Positions 24,158-36,959 of a stretch of 64,000 nt of DNA are shown piece by piece. The DNA is taken from contig NC_089768.1 in NCBI RefSeq assembly GCF_040412425.1, positions 1,668,501 through 1,732,500 on the forward strand. The letters run 5' to 3'. Position 1 is the first letter of the stretch; each line of letters begins with the position of its first letter. The stretch is from Macrobrachium rosenbergii. Taxonomy: Eukaryota; Arthropoda; Malacostraca; Decapoda; Palaemonidae. The notes under the pieces are model-generated. The model was given only the letters and a program-made list of their open reading frames with translations, was not told the origin of the DNA and ran no database searches. The position numbers and the translations under genes are program-made.

Positions 24158-24489
24158 TACAGGCAGTCCCTGCTTATCAGTGGCATCAGTTAACAGCATT
24201 TCGGTTTGACGACGCTTAGCTAACATTGTCGTTAACCAGATGTTCGGCACCAGTAAGTGGTTTATCGGTGTCGGTAGGTGGTTGATCAGTATCGGTAGGC
24301 AGTTTATCGGCATAAGTAAGCAATTTTCGGCGCCGGTAAGTGGTTTATTGGCACCGATCGGCGCTTCCAGTATCGTAAATGCCATTTACAGTATTACCAC
24401 AATCAGTGTGATGTTCCGGTTATTGACGATATTTGGTTTTGGTGCTTGGCCGTGAACGAACCCCTCTCCATTAACCGGGACTGCCTATA
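24158..24489. mobile_element. TA-flanked MITE with CAGGCAGTCCC ends, copy 1
   Basis: The terminal inverted repeats are CAGGCAGTCCC (24160) and GGGACTGCC (to 24487), with TA on each side. The inside is made of quasi-repeats of GTAAGTGGTTTATCGG and GTAGGTGGTTGATCAG. It belongs with copies at 35764 and 56691. The TA target and short inverted ends point to the Tc1/mariner/pogo superfamily (inference). Confidence 0.75.
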
Positions 24490-24915
24490 ATGGATTTGTA
24501 ATGAATTTAATATATATATATTTTAATCAAAATTAATTTTTCCACATAGAAACCCCCTACTTTAAAGGAATAGCCTCCTTCGCAACCCATCTACATCTTG
24601 CAGCTGGTCCAGATAACTCAAACTGTGGTTAAGTCTGTCACTTGAGGGTCAGTGGAGTTCAGATATATGGACTGCCTGCTTCAACTTTAGGATCTCTTCA
24701 TCTTTTTTGTCTTCTGTGGAGAGTATGAAGGCTTTCATGGAAGCACATAAGGCTAATGTTAAGTTTGTACTGTGTATGAAAAATTAGTTACTGGTATGTT
24801 TTTAAAAATTGTTATACTGTATGTATCTTTAAAAACTGTACTTCAGAGTATCCAACAAAAAAAAAGAATTTAAATATATTTTAATGTTACTGTGTGTTTT
24901 TCTTTTAATTTTCAG

Positions 24916-25059
24916 AACTACGAATCGACCACACCATCCCGCAGATGCTAGACTTGAAGTTTGCCATGTATTTACCATTTAGTCAGTTTCTTGGACCAGG
25001 AGTATTTATTGCATGTGCAGATGACATTGAAACATATGTCTTGGAACCAGATGCTTTGG
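24916..25059 (+). CDS. FPGT: FPGT exon C (CADD motif)
   Basis: A 144-base exon after TTTTAATTTTCAG and before GTTAGT. It encodes QMLDLKFAMYLPFS and then GVFIACADDIETYVLEP. The CADD segment is the conserved metal/substrate region of FPGT proteins. Phase 1 at both ends keeps the frame with exons B and D. Confidence 0.9.
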
Positions 25060-25639
25060 GTTAGTGTGAAGAGAATTCACTTGTGAAAGAAAGTATCGGT
25101 GAGGTTACTTAAAAATTATTACATTTAGGAAGCAAAGTTGAATTCATGTAGTAATGACGTCTAGTAATCTTTATCATTGATGTTCTCAGAGTTATGAAGA
25201 TGATTTATTTTAATAAAAATTAACTTCAGTTAACATCAGCATGATTGTCAAACTGCAGAGAGTAAGTTACATGAAAGAAGTTGCATTGCAAGGATTAATC
25301 TTGCAGGAATTCACTCTTAGTTTATGAGCCCTGGATAATTTGTTCTGTGGAATCTCACACTTCTTTTAGATGTATTTCAGTAATACAAAAAATAAATTAT
25401 TTCATAACAAACCGATGACTATTTAGCCATTTTGTTTGCCATTGAATATTTTCTACATAGGCCATTGCTGGAAGAAGAACAGCACTAAGCTGTGACAAGT
25501 GAGTTATGCTCATGTGCTGCAGTGTCCAGTTGTTCTAGGCTGACAATCCTTTCATTCTGTGTTGGTGTATGTGCATGAAGACAATTGCTAGCCAAACTAC
25601 TCGAGTGAATTTTTTTCAAGAATGGCCTTATCTCTTCAC

Positions 25640-25805
25640 TTCACTCAGTTTTTATTACATATTTATCATCTTGTGATCACATTTTCTTAATTTTCTCATG
25701 ATCATATTGTCATATCTTGGTACGATCATATTCTCATGATCTTATGATCATATTCCCATAATCTTGTGACCATATTCTCATAATCTTGTTATATTCTGTT
25801 CAGAA
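25640..25805. repeat. Degenerate minisatellite (TCATATTCTCATGATCTTGTGA)
   Basis: About six irregular units of 20-28 bases rich in ATCATATTCTCAT and AATCTTGTGACCATATT, in FPGT intron C-D. Confidence 0.7.
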
Positions 25806-26230
25806 TGTTTACTCGTTTTCTTTATTCCAGACGTACTAGAGGAATGTATTGTGAGATTTCCTTCTTAGTATAGTATTGTCAAGTTTTTCCATATTTATGA
25901 GTATTTTTATATGGTGTAAATTTCCTCATGAAATACCAGGGGCTGGTCAGCCTATTATGCTGTTAGTAACCTTCGTTTCTTTGCTAACCTTGGGCATTAC
26001 TGTTAGGCTATATAAGCCAGTTGATTACAGTTTACTAGTTAAATTTTACTCAGTTACAGTGCTGATACTAGTTGTTATAATACATGTTATACAAGTGTTA
26101 TGGGATGCTTCAGTTACTCAAGTAAGATGTATTATGGTTACTTTAACCTATCATGTGTTGCAGACTTGCGCTTGCAGTTGTAGAAGGCTTTTTATGCAAC
26201 CATTATTATTATTACAAGATGTAACCCCAG

Positions 26231-28441
26231 TTAACCCTTAAACGCCTGTTGGACGTAGCAAACGTCGACTAAAATTGTCTGTTGAATGCCGAGTGGACGT
26301 AGCAAACGTCGACTACAAAAAATTTCAACCTTTCGGTCAACTTTGACTCGACCGAAATGGTCGAAAAACGCAATTATAAGCTAAAACTCTTACCTTCTAG
26401 TAATATTCAATCATGTACCTTCATTTTGCAACAAATTGGAAGTCTCTAGCACAATATTTCGATTTATGGTGAATTTTGAAAAAACTTTTTCTTACGCCCA
26501 CGCTGTAACTCGGCCGAAAAATTTCAGAAATTCTTTCATCATTTTGTCGTAATTTTTGCACTGTTCTATATTAGCTGTTACATAAAGTTTTATATATGAA
26601 AATGTGCGCAATTTCATGTACAATACAACAGAAAATAACTCATGGTTGTAGCTTTTATCAGTTTTGAAATATTTTCATATAAATCACGATAACTGCCAAA
26701 ATTTCAACCTTCGGTCAACATTGACTCGACCAAAATGGTACAAAAATGCAATTGTAAGCTAAAACTCTTACATTCTAGTAATATTCAATCATTTACCTTC
26801 ATTTTGCAACCAATTGGAAGTCTCTAGCACAATATTTCGATTTATGGTGAATTTTTGAAAAAACTTTCTTACGTCCGCGACAGAAATTCTTTTCAAATCT
26901 GGACGTTGTCGTAATGTTTGCACTGTTTTATATTAGTCGTTACATAAAGTTTTACATATGGAAATGTGTGCAATTTCATGTAGAATACAACAGAAAATAA
27001 CTCATGGTTGTAGCTTTTATCAGTTTTGAAATATTTTCATATAAATCACGATAACTGCCAAAATTTAAAGCTTCGGTCAACTTTAACTCGACCGAAATGG
27101 TAAAAAAACGCAATTATAAGCTAAAACTCTTACATTGCAGTAATAGTCAATTATGTACCTTCATTTTGCAACAAACTGGAAGTCTCTAGCACAATATTTC
27201 GATTTATGGTGAATTTCTAAAAAAAAAAAAATTTTTTCCTTACGCCTCGCTGCTAGGTAACTCGGCCGAACATCTCAGAAATTCTTTCGTCATGTTGTCG
27301 TAATGTTTGCATCGTTTTACATTAGTCGTTACATAAACTTTTATATATGAAAATGTGTGCAATTTCATGTAGAATACAACAGAAATTAGCTCATGGTTGT
27401 AGCTTTTATCAGTTTTGAAATATTTTCACATAAATCACGATAACTGCCAAAATTTCAACCTTCAGTCAACTTTAACTCGACCGAAATGGTAAAAAACGCA
27501 ATTGTAAGCTAAAACTCTTACATTCTAGTAATATTCAATCGTTTACCTTCATTTTGCAATAAATTGGAAGTCTCTAGCACAATATTTCGATTTATGGTGA
27601 ATTTTGAAAAAACATTTTCCTTACGTCTCTTGCGCTAAACTCGCCGAACATCTCAGAAATTCTTTCGTCTCGTTGTCGTAATATTTGCACCGTTTTATAT
27701 TAGTCGATACAAAAAGTTTTATATATGAAAATGTGCGCAAATTCATTTACAATACAACAAAAAATAACTCATAGTTCTAGCTTTTATCAGTTTTGAAATA
27801 TTTTCATATAAATCACGATAAATAGAAAAAATTCGACTTTCGGTCAACTTTAACTCGACTGAAATGGTCGAAAACTGCAATTGTAAGCTAAAACACTTAC
27901 AGTCTAGTAATATTCAATCAATTAGCTTCATTTTTCAACAAACGGGAAGTCTCTAGCACAATATTTCGATTTATGGTGAATTTTTGAAAAAAAAAAATTT
28001 TTACGTCCGCGAGTTACAAATTCATGCATCATTTTGTGATAATATTTTCTCTGTGTTGCTTTGATCGTTTTAAAATTTGTTATATACCAAAATCATCGCA
28101 ATTTAGTGTACAATACAACTAAAAAAATTAAGTCATTAGCTTTAACCGTTTTGCTTACAGCGATTTGTATACAATTATATACGAGTTTTTTTTTTTTTTT
28201 TTTTCGCTGTCATATATTCCAATATTTATATATGATAATGATATTTTTTTCATTTCTGATGGTTGCATACTAAACTTCAGGCAATGACAAAAAAAGGAGC
28301 CAAAAATGAACTCTTAATCTTAAAAACTAAGCGTGCTGTGATTTTTTTAAAAATCTTTTTTCCGCTTCGCGCTAACTCATCGAACGCCGCCGGCATACGG
28401 GAGACGTTTTTGAAAATAGGGCTTCGGCGTTAAAGGGTTAA
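26231..28441. mobile_element. piggyBac-like nonautonomous element, copy 2 (5 internal units)
   Basis: TTAA at 26231-26234 and 28438-28441, with ends CCCTTAAACGCCTGTTGG and CTTCGGCGTTAAAGGG. There are five internal units, with anchors near 26355, 26732, 27095, 27482 and 27865. Its right-hand unique region contains a T-rich tract at about 28188-28204. It is more complete than copy 1 on the right. Confidence 0.87.
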
Positions 28442-28479
28442 TAAAGCTGGATGCTACAAGCCCAAGTGAGGAAAGCAGC

Positions 28480-29500
28480 TCAGTTTGGACAAAGAAATTG
28501 AGAAGTAAAGAATAAACAAAATAGAAGCTTGCATACAATTTTCAGTAGTCTGAACAAATTTTGTTTTCTCTTTTCTACCCTCTTCATATTATTGAACCAT
28601 TTTATTCTTGCAGCTTCTAACAAAGAAAGACACAAAAGATAAATAGCTAAATAAAATAAATAAGATAAATAACCAGTAAAATTTGAAGTGAGATTCGTGT
28701 CAGACTGCTGTAAAAAAAAAATATTAGTACCAAGTTTGAACTTCTGAAATTTTGACAGTTCAATTATCTGTGCATGATTATGAAGATTACTCCACATTTT
28801 GGTCACAGCAGGAATGAAACTAGAGAATTACAGTATATGTTATTGAACTTAACATAATGAAAACTGCACATCTGGATGTAGATGGGAAGATCTGAATGCA
28901 GAGGATGATCAGAATTACAAAACATTGCATACAGCATTCACAGTGAGGTACACTGTAGAAAAACAGTGCCAGAGATTAATATCAAGATCAGTGAAAAGAA
29001 TCTAATAGTTTATGATGCAAGCCAACTGCTATACACCAATTAGGAGAACAGTATTTAAAACATAAACAAATAGAAGAATTAAGACATTTCCTCCGGTCCA
29101 CAGGTCTTCAAAAATCTAAGTATATAAATCTTTTGTGCAATTGCTGGCCAGAAGGAGAGCTAGAATTTTAAATGAGTTCCATATGGTTAAAGAAAGACTG
29201 CCCTTGAGTTAGTAGCTTCCATAGTTAGAGTTTTGTTAGGGTTTACATCATGCCTTGTAATTTGCACAGTGCTCTAAATTTAACTAAATCTGTTATGCAA
29301 TTGAGCAGCATCAGGTCTGCTTGAGAGACTGGATGATTACAAAGAGAGTAGCACTGGTTACATTAGCAACAAGCTTGTTTTCAAAGCCAAAACAAATGAT
29401 GTTTGTATGTAATACACATAGTAATTGGCCAAGAACACTGCCTCGAGGAACACCAGAGGCGACACCTCTTGCAGTCACTCTAGTACTCATCAACCTGTGC
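28480..29500 (-). mobile_element. Degenerate LINE fragment (minus strand)
   Basis: Minus-strand peptides include VASGVPRGSVLGQLL (RT box) with GFENKLVANVTSATL where YADD should be (about 29340-29470). Further downstream comes TKMWSNLHNHAQIIELSKFQ, a LINE C-terminal motif (about 28740-28806). This is the same general family as 8568-9853. The catalytic YADD is lost. Confidence 0.65.
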
Positions 29501-29529
29501 AGCCTATTAAAAATTCAGTAATAATTTAA

Positions 29530-32261
29530 CACTAAAAAATGGTTCACCACTTCCTATCTGTCCAAGTTCAAAACAAGGATTTATGTTTAATACTATGGAA
29601 AACAGAAATTTTGAATGCCACTTGAAATTGAAAGATCATACTTAATCAAATACAGTTTAGGGTCTGTACTTATACTGTAGTCAGATTTCCCCTGTCTTCA
29701 CCATGATAGCTAAGTGGTGATTTTAATGGTAGCTTTGTCATTAATTCATTTTGAAATTCATACTCAAAGATATTAAGCCACAAATTGCACCACTAATTAT
29801 CAACTTCACTTTACCATAGGAATAACTTACATCCAGATAGAATTATGGAAGTGCATCTGCCCAGGCCAGGATTTTAGCTGATGCCTATTGGGGTTTGATA
29901 TGGAGCTAGACAGCCAACTTATCCATTACATTATCACAGGAGATGAAATAATCTTATATCTCCCTTGAGAGCGTAGTGGAAAATTATATTGCCATCCTCC
30001 GGATTAAACCCAAAAGGCACAGGTTCAAATCATTAAATAAGTCAACTGTCTCTCTGCATCAAACCCAAAAGGCATTGGTTTGAATCTTGGGATTCCAACT
30101 TGTGTGTTTTTTACAGTTTTATCTTATGAAAGAATACATTTACATAAAATATTTGATTTATTTCAAGCTGATGAAATAAGGCAAAAGGTGTTTTGAAGTA
30201 ATTCTTTCTTCATGTTGCTTTTCTTGCAAAATGTTTTCACAACTTTGCTGTATCAAGCATCCAGCATATTAGCTAGATAACATAAGTCCTAGATATTTTT
30301 CTAATGTTCTATAGTTCATTATCCAGGAATTCAGAACTGATAATGCATAATGTTTGCAGGAACACTGAAGAGAATACAAAGATTATTATATTATGATGTT
30401 AAGAAAAATAATGGTATGGCATTGGGTAAACTTTTCCACCAGCTCTCTCATTTTCATTCTTGAAATCATTCCAATACACAGTACCTGTACCATGGTTTCA
30501 ATATGTAGATGATGTTATACCTAAAGAAGTAGATGCAAATAATAGCTTGGAAAAATTGAATGAACATATCTTGTGTATGAAATTCTTGCTAGGAGTGGAA
30601 AAAGATAATAAATTGTTGTTTAAGATATTTGAATTTAATCATCACTTGCTCTGTAATCAATCAATGGATGATTGATTGATTATGCAATCTTGAATGTCTT
30701 CTGTCAAATCGTTATTTAATCCATTATGTAAAATCTTTAGACTGTCTATAATGATGGCTATTTGATATGTTTGAAGTCTTTTCATCATTTGTTGTTTGTA
30801 AAACTGAATAGAACTATATTGTAGTCATCCTTTCATCATCATTGCCCTCAACTCCATGTGAAGCAAAGGGCCTTGATGAGACTGGGGTCTGTTTCTAAAT
30901 TGTGCATAGCCATTAGTAGATTCATTGGCTAAATGCAGTACCCTGGCCTAAAGGATAACCAGTTCCTGTAGCCAATATCTTGTTAGGTTAAGAAACAAGT
31001 CCTGTAGAGTTGGGTGGGGCCTCTTCTGTTATTAATTCTGTATTCTTTTGAGTGGATAGGAACATAACTCCTTAAACCCATGTTATAAGGCTTTCATTAT
31101 ACAATCTATCAAATTAAATTAAACTCCTGAGGAGTGTAACCCTGTAAATTCAAACAAAATTCAAGTAATTTAGTACATTAAGCCCTTTAGGAATATAACC
31201 CTGTAAATTCAAACAAAATTCAAGTATTTCAGTCTCTTATGCATATCCAATCAGAAGTAACCCTAAGGCATTGCAGCACCTGAGAGAGGTTAATACTATT
31301 TGTGCTATTCAACAATATTTTGTCCGTTTTCTGAGGTGGGAAGAATATTAGAGGTTAGTTTGAAATGTTCTGTAGAAAGTTAGCAAAATCAGGTGACTAA
31401 GGTTGTGTGTACGGAATTCACCGTAGATTTTATATTGTTGTGTCTGAAGCCATGACTTCTTTAAGATAATCTCTGGCATGGCAAAGTTTACTCCTTCAGA
31501 ATAAAATGTTACTGATCAGCCATTTACCCCAAGGACAAGCTCTTGAGACAGCTATCAATTCACATAAAAAGAGAATAAAAGATGTACCAGCAACCAAAGG
31601 CTTTAGCGACAGTTAACTGCCTCCTTCCTCTGTGAGCACATCAATAAATGTACAGTAACTGTTTATGAATATGAATACAGTAAACATTAAAAATAATGGT
31701 ATACTGTATGCCTAAAGGAGAGGAAGGTCTGGAGAATCTTGGTTGCATTTAGTCCATATCCTTTGTGCACAATTAAATTGCAGGCAGACAGTAAACTATC
31801 ATCTCAGCTTATTTCTTGGAAGACATTGGTTTCAGTAACTGACAGACATGAAGGCTTATGTAAAAAGGCAAACATATAAAATAAAATACTGGAGTTGCCC
31901 ATATTTTAGGTATCTTAATGTATCCTGCAACCTGCAGGGGCACTAAGAGCCCCATTATATCTCACATGGTGCACTGTAGACATTATTAAAGGATGTTTGC
32001 AGCATTCTTTCACCTTCTAGGTGGACCATCTTTATAACCTTTCACTTGACATCCCTTTCTGTCCCTTTCTTTCTTTATTTATTTTGTGGATCTCTTTACC
32101 ATATTGTCTAACCACTTTAACTCTATATTTTTACTTTAAGTCCTGAATGGCTGAAAGTGCCCCAGTGCTTGAATTGATGGCCTAACTTTCATGATTCATT
32201 CATGATTTAATATCTGCTGTATGCATTCATATTTATAACAGGGTCATAACTTTTCTTGCAG
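29530..32261. other. FPGT intron C-D remainder
   Basis: AT-rich intron without a recognisable gene. GGTTCAAATC (about 30022) and GGTTTGAATC (about 30077) resemble tRNA B boxes or diverged SINE pieces but lack a convincing partner A box. Confidence 0.4.
31131..31240. repeat. About 61-bp direct duplication
   Basis: ATAACCCTGTAAATTCAAAC with flanking sequence recurs at about 31138 and 31199 with a few differences. Confidence 0.8.
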
Positions 32262-32465
32262 ATCTGCAGATGCTGAAATCAGCAGATGTTGTGGCTCTAG
32301 CTCATCCATCTGATATAGAAGTAGGAGAAGGACATGGGGTGTATGTGTTTGATGATTGTAATTCAGGACAGGCACCTTTCATTAATACCATCCAAGAGTG
32401 TAAAGAAGTTCTACAAAAACCCAGCAAGTCAGTTATGAGAGAGAGAGGAGCTGTGTTCCTAAAAG
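32262..32465 (+). CDS. FPGT: FPGT exon D
   Basis: A 204-base exon between TTTTCTTGCAG and GTAAGC. It encodes ADVVALAHPSDIEVGEGHGV, matching the conserved ALAHPS...G..HGV block of FPGT. It then gives a helix (INTIQECKEVLQKPSKSVM) and the start of the segment continued in exon E. It has phase 1 ends. Confidence 0.92.
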
Positions 32466-33216
32466 GTAAGCTTTTTCCACCTTCATCACAGAAAAATTTT
32501 GGTTATGTAGGTTAAATGGGTCATGGGTTTCCTGTTTATACTCCAGTAACAAACATGGATATATAAACTCCAGGTGTGGATAAACTTTACTGTTTAAAGG
32601 CTAGTTTTTTTCAGGAATATTCAAAGTAAGTGAAATGTTCATGTTCCTATATTACGTTTAATTTAAGTCACTCTTCTAGTGCAATAACAACTTTTGTGAG
32701 TCATTTAATGTTCTATGTATTCAGAGACATTTGACTTCTGTTGGAAGTTTATGTGATTTTACAAAGTACAAACCCATTATTCTTCAGATGCCCATAATTC
32801 TGGTTGCTGCAGAGATCAAAAACTGTTAACTACAGATTATTGATGGGAGGATAATAGGTAGGTGGGCAATTTGGGCAAAAGCTCTTACTTGTGCTCTCTT
32901 GGTCCTCATATCCTCAGAAGTTCACTTGCTCTGCATAGATGTATTTTGTTATCAGTCTTTACCAACATCTGCATTATGTGCTCTTTTGTTTATTCATTTC
33001 TTAATGCAAAATTTCAGATTTTTGTATTGTTTATGAATTGCATATTTGTTCTGACGGGAATTGACTCTACACTTTCGAAGATGGAGTACTCAGTACAAAG
33101 TGCACTGCGGTTGTCTGCTGACTTAAATGTCTTATGTCCCTGATAGCTTTATATCCGCACACTGTGTATAGTTTGTGTTGTGGACAAGAGTATATGAGAG
33201 AAGCCACGCATGAATA

Positions 33217-33720
33217 GTGTGTTGGAAAGCTTTCTCCCCAGTGGTGTCTCTACAAGAAAGGCATTGGAAGAAGGCTAGTTTGTCAAGAGAACCAATGCTT
33301 AGCCCTTCTCCCTGCCCTCCTGTGTTACTACCTTATTCTAGGCCTTTCCCAGCAGGGACTCTTTCAGTAGTTTTTTCAGTCCCTCCTCCAGCTCCTTCTT
33401 CAGAGGAAGGCCTTAAAGCAGAGAAAATCCTGAGAAAGGTAATGGATATCCAGGTTAAATGCAGTGCACCCCTGCAACAGGTGGCAGGAGGCAATCTTCA
33501 GAAGGCCCCAATCTTCTTCTTCCACCACACGGAGCCCAAGGAAGACAAAGGTCCTGTTGTTTTGCAAGGACCTGGGAGTAGTAGTGAATTTGCTGAAGTA
33601 GGATCTCTCTCCAAAGCAGACTAAGTACCTGGGGATGAAGATCGACACCCCGACGAGAAGGTATATCCATCAAACGAGAGGACTGCAAGCCTGATGAGAT
33701 TATTGGAACCATTCCCCAAC
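33217..33720 (+). pseudogene. DIRS E3 gag joined to RT tail
   Basis: The gag-like part has ERHWKKASLSREPMLSPSPC, closely like KRHWKKSSSASREPTPSPSP in E4. From about 33560 the adjacent frame reads DLSPKQTKYLGMKIDTPTRR, the RT thumb motif preceding RNase H. Nothing of the RT fingers or palm lies between, so the copy has a large internal deletion. Confidence 0.7.
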
Positions 33721-33939
33721 TTGCCCCAGTAGCCAGCAAAACTGGCAGGTCACGATAGGACATTTTGTCTCCTTGGAAAAATCAGTCCCCATGGGGAGAG
33801 CGCTTATCAGATCCCTCCAGGGGCAGTTGAAGATGACCTGGAGGAAGCCACAAAAACCCCTGTTGCAACCTATTAAATCAATGTTCGGGGTCAGGGAGGA
33901 CCTGTGGTGGTGGAGAGACCCCATGAACCACCTGTAGGG

Positions 33940-34985
33940 AGTACCAACGGACATCCTGGTATTCTCAGATGCATCCTAAAGGGGGTGGGGTGCACATCTG
34001 AATGGAGAGTGTATTTCCAGGATGTGGGGACCTGCAGAGAGGGAGGAGCATATCAACCTGCTGAAGATGCAAGCAGTCTGGATGGTGCCCCAACACTCTC
34101 AGGAGAAACTACCAAAGAAGTCAGTGGTTGCCATGAGTGACAACACCACGGTGGTCACCTACACAAACAAGCAAGGGGTCACTATCTCCCAGGAGTTGAA
34201 TGACCTGGCAGTGGAGACACATTAATGGTCAGAGTCACAGAGCCTGGATCTGACTGCCAAGTGCATTTCGTCCAAGAAGAACATCATCACTGACCAGCTA
34301 AGCAAAGTAGATCGGGTAGTAGGAACCGAATGGTCTCTTCACCAAAAAGTGGCCAGCTCCTAGTTGGAACTGGCAGTGACCATTAATCGATCTGTTTGCC
34401 ACAACAAGGAACACCAAGCTTCTCATGTACTGCTCCCCAGTCCCTGACCAGAGGGTGACGCTGCAGGGCGCCTTCCAACACCAGTGGGACAACATAGACA
34501 TATACACCTTCCTGCCATTTAGTCAAGGAAGGTCGTCAACAGATTCTTCATCTCTCAGGGACTCAGGATGATGGTGGTGGCACCCCCGAGGCTGCAAGTG
34601 GAATGGTCTGCAGACTTACCCCACCTCCTAGTAGATGTCCCAAGAGAACTTCCCAAAGCCTCCAATCCTCTGGTTCAGGAACAAACAGAAGGGACCGTCA
34701 AGTGGTAGGCTCCCTCTGGCTTCACGGTGGGAGACTATCCAGCAACTCATGCAAAAGAGAGGCTTTACAGAACAGTCTGCAAAAGCAATCACCAACACCT
34801 GGTGGACCTCATCCTTTGGAGTGTCCCAGGGTAAATGTACTGTCTTCTGCAGTTGGTACCATGAGAGGGGCTACAATCCACTCAAGACCACTGTGAAGGA
34901 GGTAGCAGACTCACTGGTGTTACTGGGCCAGTCGGGGCTGCACAATGGAATGCTATAAACTGGCTGCCAGTAATAAAAATCATAA
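33940..34985 (+). pseudogene. DIRS E3 RNase H, linker and recombinase N-terminus
   Basis: DILVFSDAS then GWGAHL (about 33950-34000), REEHINLLKMQAVWM (about 34036-34085) and MSDNTTVVTYTNKQG (about 34133) mark RNase H. IDLFATTRNTKLLMYCSPVP (about 34386-34445) is the linker motif. The recombinase N-terminal half is at 34635-34958 (KTTVKEVADSLVLLGQ). There are stops in between. Confidence 0.78.
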
Positions 34986-35037
34986 GAGAAATGGAAAAGA
35001 TGGGAGTGCAAACATAAATTTTTACTTTACATCCGTG

Positions 35038-35689
35038 TACTGTCGTCCCCCGGTATTAGCGGGGGATGTGTACCACTCCCACCCGCGAATACTGAAAATC
35101 CGTGAATATCGAAACCCCCTCTAAAAAACGCTTGTAACTGCATGTTTTCATAGTTCAGACACCAAATGTATACCTTAAACTATTGTCCTGCACGAAATAT
35201 ACCATAAACTATCATCTAAAACACTTTAATACCATTTCAAAGGCATCTTACATCGTTACCCTTGAAAATATATGGCTTACAGCTAAGTGTGAAAACTATT
35301 CAAGTTACCCCTATATGTTCAGGTACATCCATTTTCTCTCATACAGTATTTTTTTCCTTTTTTCAGTAGAAAGGGGAGACACTGGTAATTTACAAGTTAA
35401 GTGTGTACCTAAATATTTCATTATACAATGAAAAAAAATACATTTTATTGATATTTTGCTGTTTACGTTATATTAATATTTGAAAATTAGTAAATAATTT
35501 TTTTATCATAAAAAATTTATTTAGTCATGAAAATAACATGAAAACACAGTAATTAGTGAATATATCTTGACAAAATATCCACGAATTACCGAATTTTTCG
35601 TGAGTAATTCGGGGATAAGTTCCACAGAAAAATCTATGAATAGGTGAAGCTGCAAATACCAAACCGTGAATAGGCGGGGGTCGACTGTA
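35038..35689. mobile_element. Pogo/Tigger-like MITE
   Basis: TA-flanked, with ends CTGTCGTCCCCCGGTATTAG and the inverse of GGCGGGGGTCGACTG. Terminal regions spell CCGCGAATACTGAAAATCCGTGAATA and its complement, the classic pogo/Tigger end style. The AT-rich interior is 648 bases with no transposase. It is inserted in DIRS E3. Confidence 0.75.
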
Positions 35690-35763
35690 CTGCAAGGCAT
35701 TAATTATACTCAGTTAACACTTAACTATGTTTACTTAATAAATAGTAAGAATAGCTCACAAAT

Positions 35764-36065
35764 TACAGGTAGTCCCCAGTTATCGGCGCGGGTTCCATTT
35801 CGACGGTATGACGATGAGCTAAAATCGCTGATAACCGAAAATCGGCGATTTTTGGCGCTTATCGGTGCCGATAACTGGAGATCAGCACCTCTGTTAGGTA
35901 TGTATCACCGCCAATACCCAATTATCGGTGCTGATAAAAGGAAATCGGTGATTTTTGGTGCTGAAAATTGCCGATTTTCATTGCTAGACAAGCGCCATAA
36001 AACCGGATCGCTGATAACTGAGCCCACCAATAACCAAGCCCACCGATAACCGGGGACTGCCTGTA
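35764..36065. mobile_element. TA-flanked MITE with CAGGTAGTCCCC ends, copy 2
   Basis: 298 bases from CAGGTAGTCCCCAGTTATCG to CCGGGGACTGCCTG, with TA on both sides. Internal ATCGGYGATTTTTGGYGCT repeats and a CTGTTAGGTATGT core are shared with the copy at 56693-56980. Confidence 0.85.
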
Positions 36066-36955
36066 ATTATAACCATGGGCACATGTGGGTAAATAATAGA
36101 GAAGAATATGTAATTATTTAATGGTGCTGGAAAAGGTAAAATTTCTCGTCCTGTCGCACGTGGAAGTTCCAGGCGACGAACGAAATTACTTGCTGAGACT
36201 TGTTCTATGTCTCACAATAAAGGCATTCCTCTGAAAGAGAGAGGTGTCGAATTAACTATAGGACTAAGATGAATTAAGGGCCTAAGTATACGTATGCAAT
36301 TGAGCTATCCAAACTTGCTGCAATATCACGCCTGAATGCTTAAAGATTGCTCTAACCACTTTGGCAGGCACAGGACGGCACAGCCAGTCAAAAGATGCTT
36401 TACTATCACTTTTATAATTTTTCTAAATCTGGCAGTTAACTAAACATGCAAACGGTGTGTGGCTTTGGCATAGAAAAGTTGTTTAGGGTCCAAGGTGGGA
36501 CGTATAGTGACAAAGCGAGAGCGAGATACACGTGGGAGACGATGGGGGAATTTGGGAAGGTTTCTTGATAAAAGTAAAGAAAATAGAGTATAGTTGAAGG
36601 AAACTGGTGCGCTGAATTCCTGTGTACGATTTAGACTTACCTTAGGTATCCAAAATTATCACTCTCTTATGAGTTGGGGTCCCAGAATATGCTCCAGGTG
36701 GCACGAGGCAAATGGTGGCCTCTGTGAAGCAGAGCGAGAATGTCTGTCCACTTGAAACGGCTTCTAATAGCAGAATAACATATCTCCTGGCCCATGCTTC
36801 TTTGACCTGGACCAGGGTTGCCCCAGGGCAATTTTCACAAGATGGCGGCAGCTGCACCCGTCACTTCCATAAGTATATAAAGCACAGAGATCAAGGCAGC
36901 AGAGAGAATGGATAAAAGGAGGGGTTACTGAGAGAGAGAAATGCTGGCTTGGATG
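36066..36955. other. Unclassified insert in E3 with TATA-like site
   Basis: About 0.9 kb between the MITE and the resumed recombinase. No coding motif was found. GTATATAAAG at about 36874-36883 resembles a TATA box, followed by a GC-poor purine-rich stretch; it may belong to a small mobile element. The boundaries are uncertain. Confidence 0.3.
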
Positions 36956-36959
36956 CCGT

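Noticed and set aside
25876..26241. 121-codon hydrophobic ORF in FPGT intron C-D
   Set aside because: Membrane-like composition is expected from T-rich DNA; no family motif, and the ORF runs into the TTAA element.
29960..30090. Possible tRNA or SINE from GGTTCAAATC and GGTTTGAATC
   Set aside because: Only B-box-like words; no convincing A box, stems or element ends.
33400..33763. Minus-strand ORFs opposite E3 gag/RT tail
   Set aside because: Antisense frames of recognisable plus-strand DIRS coding sequence.
34298..34507. Minus-strand ORF within E3
   Set aside because: Antisense shadow of the DIRS linker motif IDLFATTRN.
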